Assembly: GCF_900142105.1 (NCBI RefSeq)
Contig: NZ_FQZS01000011.1
Span: 56,504-120,503, forward strand
Length of the DNA stretch: 64,000 nucleotides
DNA from: Lutispora thermophila DSM 19022
GTDB taxonomy: Bacteria; Bacillota; Clostridia; Lutisporales; Lutisporaceae
Direction: 5' to 3'
Part shown: piece by piece, positions 25,684 through 34,102 of the stretch
How positions within the stretch are numbered: the stretch's first letter is position 1
Layout: each line of letters opens with the position of its first letter
Translations under genes and position numbers: made by a program
The notes under the pieces: generated by a model
Told to the model about the DNA's origin: nothing
The model's database searches: none
What the model saw: only the letters and a program-made list of their open reading frames with translations

Positions 25684-26314
25684 TATCATGAACATATATC
25701 TTAATATTTTCTCCACAGCACACTTTAATAACCTTTACTCTCGAGTTGGGATTGATTTTACTTCCACACTTTAAACATACATAATTCTTATTATATATTT
25801 TATCATAATATACTTCAGTAGGAAGTGAACTGTATTTAGCCCAACTTTTCCAACCGGTTTTGCAGAACTTTAATCTATTATTATAATCCGCATAAACCCA
25901 TTTCAGTAATCTTTTGAGATGGAAAGGATACTTGGTGTAAATTATAAAATCTCTTGGTAATCCCAAACTAATAGAATATTCTTCAAAAGTTTTTTCAATT
26001 AAAGATTGTAGCGGATCTAATATCTTAGTACACTTAAAATTGTAATTCATATATTTTAAATATTTTCTAGCATCATCAAACATATACCCTTGACATATTT
26101 CTATTTCTTCTTCTTTACTAACATTTAATATATCTAAAGCATTTTTTACTATATGTGTTGTATAATATAAGTATGATTTATTTTTAAAATTTATATTATT
26201 ATATAAAGTTGGTGGTATAATATCATAATAATATTCTCCAGTTTCACAACGAAGAGCACCTATACATGTGCCACCGATTAAACTACCACTTCCTGCATCA
26301 TCTATTTGTACCAT
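25676..26314 (-). CDS. Uncharacterised protein with C-terminal Cys cluster
   Basis: 212 residues; I do not recognise a characterised family. The N-terminus QIDDAGSGSLIGGTCIGALR looks like the first strand-turn of an RNase-H-like or actin-like fold, with tandem Asp and Gly-rich turn. The C-terminus has CLKCGSKI then CCGENIKIYVHDKC, a likely zinc ribbon. The middle is rich in Tyr and Lys. It starts at an ATG after a GGTGAA element and is divergent from surE with a 73-base gap. Codon use matches the neighbours. Function unknown. Confidence 0.7.
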   Translation of the reverse strand: MVQIDDAGSGSLIGGTCIGALRCETGEYYYDIIPPTLYNNINFKNKSYLYYTTHIVKNALDILNVSKEEEIEICQGYMFDDARKYLKYMNYNFKCTKILDPLQSLIEKTFEEYSISLGLPRDFIIYTKYPFHLKRLLKWVYADYNNRLKFCKTGWKSWAKYSSLPTEVYYDKIYNKNYVCLKCGSKINPNSRVKVIKVCCGENIKIYVHDKC

Positions 26315-26387
26315 TTTTTCACCTGCACTTCATATTAAGATAGTATATTGTATGATAAAAAATAATTTTTAAACATAAGGAGGCATT

Positions 26388-27167
26388 ATGTTGAATATAC
26401 TAGTTTCCAATGATGATGGAATAAGCTCATTAGGTATATATGAATTAGCAAGAGCATTGAAAAAGATAGGAAATGTAATTGTAGTATCCCCCGAATCAGA
26501 AAGAAGCGCCAGTGGACATTCTATTACAATGCATAAACCCTTAAGAAGTAATAAAGTTAATTTTAATGATGCTGATATTGAAGCTTGGAGTATAAATGGT
26601 ACACCATCTGATTGCGTAAAATTTGCGTTAGAAGTCTTGGTTAAAAGTAAAATAGATCTGGTGGTATCAGGAATCAACAGAGGTCCTAATATGGGTACAG
26701 ATGTATTATACTCTGGAACAGTATCCGCAGCAATTGAAGGTGCAATATATGGTAAACCTTCAGTTGCTATTTCCTTATCATGTAACGAAGAATGTGATTT
26801 TAAAGCATCTGCCAAGATTTCAGCATATCTTTGTCAGAAATTATATGAGTTTGGAATTGAAAAAGATACTGTAATGAATGTAAACATCCCAAATGTTCCA
26901 TATGAAGATATTAAAGGTATTAAAATAACAAGATTAGGTGTTAGAAAGTATAAAAATTGCTTTGAAGAAAGAAAAGATCCAAGAGGAAAAAGCTATTACT
27001 GGTTAGCTGGAGAACTAGATGAAACTGGAGATGATGAAGGTACAGATATAAAAGCAATTAAGGAAAATTACATTTCAATAACTCCTATCAAAATTGATCT
27101 AACAAGTTATGAGTGTTTAAATAAAATGAAAAGGATACATTGGAGTTCAGCTAAAATTCATGATTAG
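26388..27167 (+). CDS. surE: 5'/3'-nucleotidase SurE
   Basis: Metal-dependent nucleotidase/polyphosphatase, 259 residues. The signature ILVSNDDGISSLGI at the N-terminus gives the paired metal Asp residues (D8, D9). VVSPESERSASGHSITMHKP and VVSGINRGPNMGTDVLYSGT, with the third metal-site Asn, confirm the family. The ATG follows AAGGAGG. Monocistronic, with a strong terminator downstream and a divergent partner of unknown function upstream. Confidence 0.96.
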   Translation: MLNILVSNDDGISSLGIYELARALKKIGNVIVVSPESERSASGHSITMHKPLRSNKVNFNDADIEAWSINGTPSDCVKFALEVLVKSKIDLVVSGINRGPNMGTDVLYSGTVSAAIEGAIYGKPSVAISLSCNEECDFKASAKISAYLCQKLYEFGIEKDTVMNVNIPNVPYEDIKGIKITRLGVRKYKNCFEERKDPRGKSYYWLAGELDETGDDEGTDIKAIKENYISITPIKIDLTSYECLNKMKRIHWSSAKIHD

Positions 27168-27184
27168 TATTTTTATTAAAGCAA

Positions 27185-27230
27185 AAAGCCTTATTAAACA
27201 GTCCGCACTGTTTATAAGGCTTTCTATTTT
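27185..27230 (+). terminator. Intrinsic terminator after surE
   Basis: AAAGCCTTATTAAACAGT pairs with ACTGTTTATAAGGCTTT (one bulge) around a CCGC loop, followed by CTATTTT. Confidence 0.85.
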
Positions 27231-27311
27231 ATAATATATGTGAATCCTTAGTTTATATTTTATCATATTTATAAATCAATGCTTATTTTTTAAAAAAAGA
27301 TGGTTTAATTA

Positions 27312-27340
27312 TTGCATTAAAAAATATATTATTATATACT
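27312..27340 (+). promoter_or_regulatory. Promoter candidate of the 2-oxoacid oxidoreductase operon
   Basis: TTGCAT (27312-27317) and TATACT (27335-27340) are 17 bases apart. A second, weaker set (TTGCAT at 27357, TATACA at 27377) follows because the region is duplicated. Confidence 0.5.
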
Positions 27341-27407
27341 AAAAATGAAGGCAAAATTGCATTTTTTAAAATATTATATACAAAAATGAAACAAAAATTG
27401 CAATTCT
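27319..27407. repeat. Imperfect tandem direct repeat before the 2-oxoacid oxidoreductase operon
   Basis: Two units of about 42-45 bases share TATTATATAC, AAAAATGAA and AAAATTGCA in the same order, then a T-run. Each unit has an inverted GCAA/TTGC element; the second reads AATTGCAATT, a perfect palindrome. It lies 20-110 bases before the ferredoxin gene. Confidence 0.6.
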
Positions 27408-27429
27408 ATTTTTGAAGGAGGAGAAATGT

Positions 27430-27636
27430 ATGAATAACAACGAAACCGTAACTGATAAGCTAGTTGTTAATGAAAATTGGTGCAAAGGATGCGGTATTTG
27501 TGTTAAGTTTTGTCCCAAAAATGTTTTAAAAGTGGAAAATGAAAAAGTAAAAGTTATTGATATTGATAAGTGTATACAATGCGGGCTATGTGAACTAAGA
27601 TGCCCTGATTTTGCTATATATGTAAGGGGGAAATAG
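27430..27636 (+). CDS. 2-oxoacid:ferredoxin oxidoreductase, ferredoxin-like delta subunit
   Basis: 68-residue protein with two 4Fe-4S motifs, CKGCGICVKFCP and CIQCGLCELRCP, the electron-transfer subunit of a four-subunit 2-oxoacid:ferredoxin oxidoreductase. The ATG at 27430 is chosen because AAGGAGG at 27415-27421 lies 8 bases upstream; the frame's earlier TTG at 27412 precedes the RBS. It is one base from the alpha subunit gene. Confidence 0.92.
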   Translation: MNNNETVTDKLVVNENWCKGCGICVKFCPKNVLKVENEKVKVIDIDKCIQCGLCELRCPDFAIYVRGK

Positions 27637-27637
27637 T

Positions 27638-28771
27638 ATGAAATCCAAAGCTAGATTAATGCAAGGTAACGAAGCATGTGTAGAAGGTGCTATTGCAGCA
27701 GGAATGAAGTTTTTTGCTGGATATCCAATCACTCCTTCTACAGAAATAGCAGAAATAGCTGCTGAAAAATTACCTCGCGTAGGTGGAAAATTTATTCAGA
27801 TGGAAGATGAAATTGCAAGTATGGCTGCCGTAATAGGAGCTTCATTAACAGGTTCAAAGAGCATGACTGCCACTAGTGGACCTGGTTTTTCACTCAAACA
27901 AGAAAATATAGGCTATGCTGCATTAGCAGAAGTTCCTTGTGTTGTAGTAGATGTACAGAGAAGTGGTCCAAGCACTGGTCTACCTACATCACCCGCTCAA
28001 GGTGACATTATGCAAGCTCGTTGGGGCACACATGGAGATCATCCTGTAATAGCATTGACTCCTTCTTCTGTAAGGGAAACTTTTGATCTAACTATAAGAG
28101 CATTTAATCTTTCAGAAAAATATAGAGTTCCAGTAATACTTCTGATGGACGAAATAATCGGACACATGAGAGAAAGAGTAGAACTCCCTGATGCTTTTGA
28201 AATTGAAATAGTAAATAGAAAAAAACCTACTGTTGGCAGAGATCAATACTTGCCTTACAAAGCTGATGAAGATTTAATACCGCCAATGGCCAACTATGGA
28301 GAAGGTTATCGATTCCATGTAACTGGGCTTGCTCATGATGAGACAGGTTTTCCCACTAATAGCCCTGCTATGGCAGATAAACTTTATAGAAGGCTTATGG
28401 ATAAAATTGAAATGCACAAAGACGACATTATTCAGTGGGAGGAAGAAAACACTGATGACGCTGATGTGGTAATTGTATCTATAGGTGGTGTTTCCAGAGC
28501 AGCCGATACCGCTATGAAGCAACTTAGAGAAAAAGGATATAAGGTAGGTACATTCAGACCTATTACAGTATGGCCCTTCCCTGAAAAAAGGTTATTAGAG
28601 TTAGCAAGCAAAGTTAAGACTTTTGTTGTAGCTGAAATGAATCTCGGTCAAATAGCTTTGGAAGTAGAAAGAATAATAAAAGATAAAGCTGAACTGAAAA
28701 AAGTCAATAAGGTTAATGGTGAAGCAATATACCCAGAAGAAATTATTGCAAGAATAGAGGAGGTGCTCTAA
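27638..28771 (+). CDS. 2-oxoacid:ferredoxin oxidoreductase alpha subunit
   Basis: 377-residue subunit of the pyrimidine-binding/transketolase C type. AAGMKFFAGYPITPSTEIAE, SMTATSGPGFSLKQENIGYA and DVQRSGPSTGLPTSPAQGD are typical of KorA/VorB-type subunits. The C-terminal domain (VSIGGVSRAADTAMKQLREK) follows a linker. The enzyme converts 2-oxoacid, CoA and oxidised ferredoxin to acyl-CoA, CO2 and reduced ferredoxin. Whether the substrate is 2-oxoglutarate or a branched-chain 2-oxoacid cannot be decided from sequence alone; the nearby glutamate dehydrogenase would make 2-oxoglutarate. Confidence 0.92.
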   Translation: MKSKARLMQGNEACVEGAIAAGMKFFAGYPITPSTEIAEIAAEKLPRVGGKFIQMEDEIASMAAVIGASLTGSKSMTATSGPGFSLKQENIGYAALAEVPCVVVDVQRSGPSTGLPTSPAQGDIMQARWGTHGDHPVIALTPSSVRETFDLTIRAFNLSEKYRVPVILLMDEIIGHMRERVELPDAFEIEIVNRKKPTVGRDQYLPYKADEDLIPPMANYGEGYRFHVTGLAHDETGFPTNSPAMADKLYRRLMDKIEMHKDDIIQWEEENTDDADVVIVSIGGVSRAADTAMKQLREKGYKVGTFRPITVWPFPEKRLLELASKVKTFVVAEMNLGQIALEVERIIKDKAELKKVNKVNGEAIYPEEIIARIEEVL

Positions 28772-29590
28772 ATGCCAAGTGCTTTAGTTAACGAATATTT
28801 TAGAACAAATAAATTACCACAAATTTGGTGTCCAGGATGTGGTCATGGTATCATAACAAGAGCTATTACAGCTGCTATTGATAAACTGGGTTTAGAAAGA
28901 GATAAAATATGCATAGTATCAGGTATTGGATGTTCTTCGCGAGCTCCAGGATACATGGATTTCGATACACTTCACACAACTCACGGAAGAGCTATAGCTT
29001 TTGCAACTGGAGTAAAAATGGCAAATCCAGATTTGAAAGTAATTGTTATAACTGGTGATGGTGATGCTACTGCAATAGGAGGTAACCATTTAATACATGC
29101 TTGCAGAAGGAATATTGATATAACTACTATTGTATTTAATAACAATATATATGGTATGACAGGTGGACAATATTCCCCTACCACACCTAAATTTGATAAA
29201 GGTACTACAGCTCCATATGGAAACATTGATAAAGCTTTTGATATTCCAGCTTTAGCTGCCGCTGCTGGTGCAACATATGTTGGAAGATCTACAGCATATC
29301 ATACACAGCTTTTGATATCACTAATAGAAAACGGAATAAAAAACGAAGGTTTTTCATTGATTGAAGCATTAAGTGTATGTCCTACTTATTATGGAAGAAA
29401 AAACAAGAAAGGATCAGCTGTAGACATGTTAGAGTGGCAAAAAGATCATGCTGTTAATATTTCAGCAGCTTCTAAAATGACTCCAGAATCATTGGAAGGT
29501 AAATTTCTAATAGGTGAATTTAAAAATAGTCCCGAACCAGAATACACAAGCGAGTATCAAAAGATTATCGATAGGTTATGTAAGGAGTGA
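28772..29590 (+). CDS. 2-oxoacid:ferredoxin oxidoreductase beta subunit (ThDP-binding)
   Basis: 272-residue thiamine-diphosphate subunit. IWCPGCGHGIITRAITAAID starts the conserved fold, SGIGCSSRAPGYMDFDTLH follows, and the ThDP/Mg motif is ITGDGDATAIGGNHLIHACR with NNIYGMTGGQ. The start abuts the alpha-subunit stop, and TAAGGAGTGA at its end supplies the RBS of the gamma subunit. Confidence 0.93.
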   Translation: MPSALVNEYFRTNKLPQIWCPGCGHGIITRAITAAIDKLGLERDKICIVSGIGCSSRAPGYMDFDTLHTTHGRAIAFATGVKMANPDLKVIVITGDGDATAIGGNHLIHACRRNIDITTIVFNNNIYGMTGGQYSPTTPKFDKGTTAPYGNIDKAFDIPALAAAAGATYVGRSTAYHTQLLISLIENGIKNEGFSLIEALSVCPTYYGRKNKKGSAVDMLEWQKDHAVNISAASKMTPESLEGKFLIGEFKNSPEPEYTSEYQKIIDRLCKE

Positions 29591-29597
29591 TATAGTA

Positions 29598-30134
29598 ATG
29601 GATAGGCATGAAATTAGATTAAGCGGCTCGGGAGGCCAAGGACTAATAACTGGTGGTATAATACTAGCAGAAGCAGCAATATTGGAAGGAAAAAATGCTG
29701 TTCAAACTCAATCCTATGGTCCAGAAGCAAGAGGTGGTGCTAGTAAAGCAGAAGTAATAATATCCACAGATAAAATTGATTTTCCTAAAGTAAGAGATTG
29801 CGATATATTTTTATCTTTAACTCAAAAATCTTTCGACCAATATAGCAAAGGGGTAAAAGAGAACGGTATAATGATCGTTGATGAATCCATTGAAACTGGA
29901 GATTCAAAAATAAAAGTATATAAATTACCAATTATTCATACAGCGCACAATGTATTGGGCAAACCTATGGTAACTAATATTGTAGCAATAGGTGTAGTTG
30001 CTGCAATTTCCAAAGTTGTTTCTAAAGAAGTTTTGGAAGAAGCAGTATTAAATCACGTACCAAATGGTACGGAAGAGTTAAATAAAAAAGCATTGGAAAT
30101 CGGTTATTCCCTTGGAGAGAATGCAGTTAAATAA
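29598..30134 (+). CDS. 2-oxoacid:ferredoxin oxidoreductase gamma subunit
   Basis: 178-residue gamma subunit. It begins HEIRLSGSGGQGLITGGIIL and has QSYGPEARGGASKAEVIIS, both invariant in the family. The ATG at 29598 lies 8 bases after AAGGAG. The frame is open to 29514 inside the beta gene, but that would add a long unrelated leader. The order delta-alpha-beta-gamma matches KorDABC/VorDABC operons. Confidence 0.93.
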   Translation: MDRHEIRLSGSGGQGLITGGIILAEAAILEGKNAVQTQSYGPEARGGASKAEVIISTDKIDFPKVRDCDIFLSLTQKSFDQYSKGVKENGIMIVDESIETGDSKIKVYKLPIIHTAHNVLGKPMVTNIVAIGVVAAISKVVSKEVLEEAVLNHVPNGTEELNKKALEIGYSLGENAVK

Positions 30135-30308
30135 TATTATAACTGATAAGTTTATATAGAAAGTTGTAGTATAATCTTTCAATGAAAGCATTTTCAATAG
30201 GAAGTCTAACATTTAACTCATAGCACAAAATGGATTTTATGTAAATTATATTCCACTATGAAATGTAAAAATAGCTAGGAAAATATAATTAAGTAATGGG
30301 GTCATATA

Positions 30309-31163
30309 ATGAACGAAAATCAGGATTTAATGAAAAAAATTCAGATGAACTTTCATAGATTGAGTAAAGGTCAAAAAATGATTGCTCAATACATCATGGA
30401 GAACTATGATAAAGCTGCTTTTATGACCGCTGCCAAGTTAGGAGAAAAGGTTGGGGTCAGCGAATCAACCGTAGTAAGATTTGCAAATGTACTAGACTTT
30501 GAAGGCTATCCTCATATGCAAAAAGAGCTCCAAGAAATGATTAGAACTAGATTAACTACTGTTCAAAGAATTGAAATGTCTACTGATTATTCAAATGAGG
30601 AAAATGTAGTAAAAAAAGTTCTAAAAGCAGATATAGACAATTTAAGAATGACTATGGAGAGTATAGATTTTAAAGTTTTTGAAGAAGCTGTAAAAGCTAT
30701 TACAGAAGCAAAGCATATTTATATAGTTGCTATGAGAAGTTCTACAACCTTAGCTGACTTCCTAGCATTTTACTTAAATTTGATTAGAAATAATGTCTAT
30801 GTAACAAGTAGATCAGTTTCTGATATATTTGACATACTTTTTAGAGTCAATAAAGATGATTTAGTAATTGGTATTGGATTTCCAAGATATTCCTCAAAAA
30901 CAATTGAAGCGTTAGATTATGCTAAATCACAAGGTGCTAAGGTTCTCGCTATTACAGATAGCCTAATATCTCCTTTAGTATCTCATGCTGATTTTACCCT
31001 TACCGCCAAAAGCAATATGGAATCCTTTGTAGATTCTTTGGTTGCACCTTTAAGCCTCTTGAATGCATTAATAGTTGCTGTCGGTATAAAAGAAAAAAGA
31101 AAGGTATCAACGACCTTCGGTAAGCTCGAAGATATTTGGGAAAAATATAAAGTATATTCTTAG
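30309..31163 (+). CDS. MurR/RpiR family transcriptional regulator
   Basis: 284-residue regulator. An N-terminal RpiR helix-turn-helix (LSKGQKMIAQYIMENYDKAAF then KVGVSESTVVRFANVLDFEG) is joined to a C-terminal SIS domain (HIYIVAMRSSTTLADFLAFY, GIGFPRYSSKTIEALDYAKS) that normally binds a phosphosugar. It stands alone between the oxidoreductase genes and gdhA, with 170-base gaps on both sides. No sugar gene is near, so its target may be distant or may be the flanking amino-acid genes; the latter is speculation. Confidence 0.9.
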   Translation: MNENQDLMKKIQMNFHRLSKGQKMIAQYIMENYDKAAFMTAAKLGEKVGVSESTVVRFANVLDFEGYPHMQKELQEMIRTRLTTVQRIEMSTDYSNEENVVKKVLKADIDNLRMTMESIDFKVFEEAVKAITEAKHIYIVAMRSSTTLADFLAFYLNLIRNNVYVTSRSVSDIFDILFRVNKDDLVIGIGFPRYSSKTIEALDYAKSQGAKVLAITDSLISPLVSHADFTLTAKSNMESFVDSLVAPLSLLNALIVAVGIKEKRKVSTTFGKLEDIWEKYKVYS

Positions 31164-31250
31164 AATTTAATAAATATTGCAACTATTAAATATTTGCAAT
31201 AAATAGAAGGATTTCGTGAAAACATATAGAATATCTTATTAGATTAAAGT

Positions 31251-31256
31251 TATAAT
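31251..31256 (+). promoter_or_regulatory. -10 element of the gdhA promoter
   Basis: TATAAT 64 bases before the gdhA start; no good -35 is visible 16-18 bases upstream. A transcript from here would begin almost exactly at the hairpin at 31261. Confidence 0.5.
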
Positions 31257-31260
31257 ATGG

Positions 31261-31289
31261 AATTTAGAGCAGGCTCACTGCTTTAAATT
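31261..31289 (+). promoter_or_regulatory. 5'-end hairpin in the gdhA leader
   Basis: AATTTAGAGCAG pairs with CTGCTTTAAATT (one G-U) around a GCTCA loop. It would be the first structure of the gdhA mRNA, with TTAGGAGGTC 20 bases further on. It is not followed by a T-run, so it is not a terminator. Confidence 0.6.
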
Positions 31290-31319
31290 AATATATGTTA
31301 TTAGGAGGTCTATTTAAAT

Positions 31320-32573
31320 ATGGCACACCAAGATAATTTAAATCCATTCTTAAATGCTCAAAAACAGGTTAAGGAAGCATGTGACAGACTAGGTCTTGAA
31401 GCTGACGTTTATGAAATCCTTAAGCAACCTTTAAAAGTTCTAGAAGTTGCAATCCCTGTAAGAATGGACGATGGCTCAATTAAAGTATTTACCGGTTACA
31501 GAGCACAGCATAATGATGCTGTTGGCCCATTTAAAGGCGGCATTAGATTCCATCCAAATGTAAGCAGAGAAGAAGTTATGGCATTATCTATCTGGATGAC
31601 ATTTAAATGCGGAGTTACTGGCATACCATATGGTGGAGGAAAAGGTGGCGTTATTGTTGATCCAAAAACTCTTTCTCAAGGTGAATTAGAAAGATTATCA
31701 AGAGGATATATCGATGCTGTATACAAAATATTAGGTGAACAAGTAGATGTCCCCGCTCCTGATGTAAATACCAATGGTCAGATAATGGCTTGGATGGTTG
31801 ATGAATATAACAAGTTAGTAGGCAGAAATGCTTTAGGAGTTATTACAGGAAAACCATTGGAATTTGGTGGTTCAAAAGGCAGGACTGCTGCTACAGGTTT
31901 TGGTGTAGCCGTTGTAGCTAGGGAAGCAGCTAAAAGATTAGGTATTAATTTCAATGGTGCAACTATAGCTTTACAAGGAATAGGTAATGTTGGAAGCTAT
32001 GCAGGATACAACATGGAAAAACTAGGCGGTAAAGTTGTTGCTGTTTGTGAATGGAATGGATCCGTTTACAAAGAAGATGGATTCGATATGCATGCATTAG
32101 TTAATTACATGAAAGAACACAAGACTGTAGTAGGGTTCCCAGGATCAAAAGAGATAACTAAGGACGAATTCTTCTCATTACCTGTAGATATACTAGTTCC
32201 TGCAGCGCTTGAGAACGAAATAACTGCAGAAGTAGCAGAGAAAATTCAAGCTAAATTAATATGTGAGGCAGCTAATGGTCCAACTACCCCAGATGGAGAC
32301 GAAGTATTAAACAGAAGAGGTATATTAGTGACTCCAGATATCTTAACTAATGCTGGTGGTGTTACAGTTTCATACTTCGAATGGGTGCAAAACCTATATG
32401 GATATTACTGGACAGAAGAAGAAGTAGAAGAAAAAGAAGAAAGAGCAATGGTTGATGCATTTAATGACATTTATAAGATAAAAGAAGAGTATAATGTACC
32501 GATGAGAACTGCTGCTTATATGCATTCTATAAAGAGAATTGCAGCTGCAATGAAAGTAAGAGGTTGGTACTAA
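31320..32573 (+). CDS. gdhA: Glutamate dehydrogenase (Glu/Leu/Phe/Val dehydrogenase family)
   Basis: Interconverts glutamate and 2-oxoglutarate plus ammonia. It is 417 residues, like the hexameric clostridial NAD enzymes. Substrate-site motifs are GPFKGGIRFHPNVSREEV and GIPYGGGKGGVIVDPKTLS with the catalytic Lys; DVPAPDVNTNGQIMAWM holds the catalytic Asp; the nucleotide-binding loop is ALQGIGNVGSYAG. Coenzyme preference is inferred as NAD. It has a strong RBS (TTAGGAGGTC) and a very strong terminator, suggesting high expression. The enzyme probably works with the 2-oxoacid oxidoreductase in amino-acid fermentation. Confidence 0.95.
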   Translation: MAHQDNLNPFLNAQKQVKEACDRLGLEADVYEILKQPLKVLEVAIPVRMDDGSIKVFTGYRAQHNDAVGPFKGGIRFHPNVSREEVMALSIWMTFKCGVTGIPYGGGKGGVIVDPKTLSQGELERLSRGYIDAVYKILGEQVDVPAPDVNTNGQIMAWMVDEYNKLVGRNALGVITGKPLEFGGSKGRTAATGFGVAVVAREAAKRLGINFNGATIALQGIGNVGSYAGYNMEKLGGKVVAVCEWNGSVYKEDGFDMHALVNYMKEHKTVVGFPGSKEITKDEFFSLPVDILVPAALENEITAEVAEKIQAKLICEAANGPTTPDGDEVLNRRGILVTPDILTNAGGVTVSYFEWVQNLYGYYWTEEEVEEKEERAMVDAFNDIYKIKEEYNVPMRTAAYMHSIKRIAAAMKVRGWY

Positions 32574-32580
32574 TATAATC

Positions 32581-32625
32581 AAGCAATCAAAAAACCTGTT
32601 CAATGAACAGGTTTTTTGATTGCTT
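32581..32625 (+). terminator. Strong intrinsic terminator after gdhA
   Basis: A perfect 21-base stem (left arm starts AAGCAATCAAAAAACC) with a 3-base AAT loop. The right arm itself contains six T. Eight bases after the stop codon. Confidence 0.9.
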
Positions 32626-32820
32626 GGGAAAAGATATTATTCATACAATGAAAGATACGATAGAGATTTACACTTTGTAAACTACTTCAAAAACCAAAAA
32701 AAGGCTAACATTAAACTTGCCTATGGGTCATAAAAAATTATCTTTGATTAATACTTTTAATATAAACAAATACAATCAATATGCTATAATATTTAAAATT
32801 AAATATAAAGAGGTTATTTT

Positions 32821-34053
32821 ATGAAATATGATGTCATTGTTGTCGGTGGTGGTCCTGCAGGGATGATGGCTGCAGGTATAGCTGGTTCAAGGAATAAAAA
32901 GGTATTGCTGGTAGAAAAAAATGATAAGTTAGGTAAGAAATTATTCATAACTGGAAAAGGAAGATGTAATCTAACTAATTCTGCCCCAAAAGATGAGTTT
33001 ATATCTCATATAACTCGTAATTCTAAGTTTTTATACAGTTCTTTCTATAATTTCTTTAATGATGACTTAATTGATTTTTTTAATAAACTGGGTTTAAAAA
33101 CCAAGACAGAAAGAGGTGGACGAGTATTTCCTTTATCTGATAAATCTAGTGATGTTATAAAAGCTTTAGAAAAGCATTTATATAATAATAATGTTGTTGT
33201 TAAGCTTAATTCAAGAGTAAAATCAGTTATTGCAGAAAATAACACAATAACAGGCATAGAAATTGAAGATGGTAGCAAAATTAATTGCTCTTCTCTAATT
33301 ATTGCCACAGGTGGATTATCATATCCATTAACTGGCTCTACAGGAGATGGTTATAGATTCGCAAAGCAGCTTGGCCATCATGTAACAGACTTATTACCAT
33401 CATTAGTACCTTTAGTAGTTAAAGAAGAATACATAAAGGAAATTCAAGGTTTATCACTAAAAAATGTATCGCTTAAGGCAATATGTGATGAAAAGATTCT
33501 ATTTGAGGAAATTGGAGAAATGCTATTTACTCACTATGGTTTATCTGGTCCGCTGATTTTATCCGCCAGCTTCTATATTTCTGACAAAATTAATAAGAAT
33601 AAAAAAGCAATTATAGAAATTGACTTAAAGCCTGGCTTAAGCCATGAAGAACTAGATAAGAGGCTATTAAAAGATTTTAATTTATACAGTAATAGACACT
33701 TTAAAAACTCATTAGATGATTTGCTACCAAAAAAACTTATTCCTGTAATTATAAAATTATCTGGCATACATGAAGATAAACAAGTAAATCAAATTTCAAA
33801 AGAAGAAAGAAAAAAACTTGTAAATTTACTAAAGGCTTTACAATTTGAAATCATTGGGACAAGACCAATATCAGAAGCTATTGTTACTTCTGGGGGAGTA
33901 AGTGTTAAAGAAATAAATCCTAAGACAATGGAATCTAAGTTAATTAAAGGTTTATATTTTGCAGGAGAGATTTTAGATGTAGATGCATTCACAGGTGGCT
34001 TTAATCTGCAAATTGCATTCTCGACAGGATATACTGCGGGTTTAAATTGTTAA
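32821..34053 (+). CDS. HI0933-family NAD(P)/FAD-dependent oxidoreductase (BaiN/YhiN-like)
   Basis: 410-residue flavoprotein. The FAD-binding fingerprint VIVVGGGPAGMMAAGIAGS lies at the N-terminus; KKLFITGKGRCNLTNS is the hallmark of the HI0933/BaiN family; ATGGLSYPLTGSTGDGYRFA and GGVSVKEINPKTMESK follow; the end GLYFAGEILDVDAFTGGFN closes the FAD site. The role of most members is unknown; some reduce bile-acid intermediates. It usually precedes cmk in clostridia, as here. Confidence 0.92.
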   Translation: MKYDVIVVGGGPAGMMAAGIAGSRNKKVLLVEKNDKLGKKLFITGKGRCNLTNSAPKDEFISHITRNSKFLYSSFYNFFNDDLIDFFNKLGLKTKTERGGRVFPLSDKSSDVIKALEKHLYNNNVVVKLNSRVKSVIAENNTITGIEIEDGSKINCSSLIIATGGLSYPLTGSTGDGYRFAKQLGHHVTDLLPSLVPLVVKEEYIKEIQGLSLKNVSLKAICDEKILFEEIGEMLFTHYGLSGPLILSASFYISDKINKNKKAIIEIDLKPGLSHEELDKRLLKDFNLYSNRHFKNSLDDLLPKKLIPVIIKLSGIHEDKQVNQISKEERKKLVNLLKALQFEIIGTRPISEAIVTSGGVSVKEINPKTMESKLIKGLYFAGEILDVDAFTGGFNLQIAFSTGYTAGLNC

Positions 34054-34102
34054 TAATTTGAGCATCATAATATAAGGCAGTAAATTTTTTGGAGGCTATG
34101 CT

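Noticed and set aside
30135..30308. RpiR operator in front of the regulator gene
   Set aside because: The only symmetry (TCATAG and CTATGA about 40 bases apart) is too weak and too far apart.
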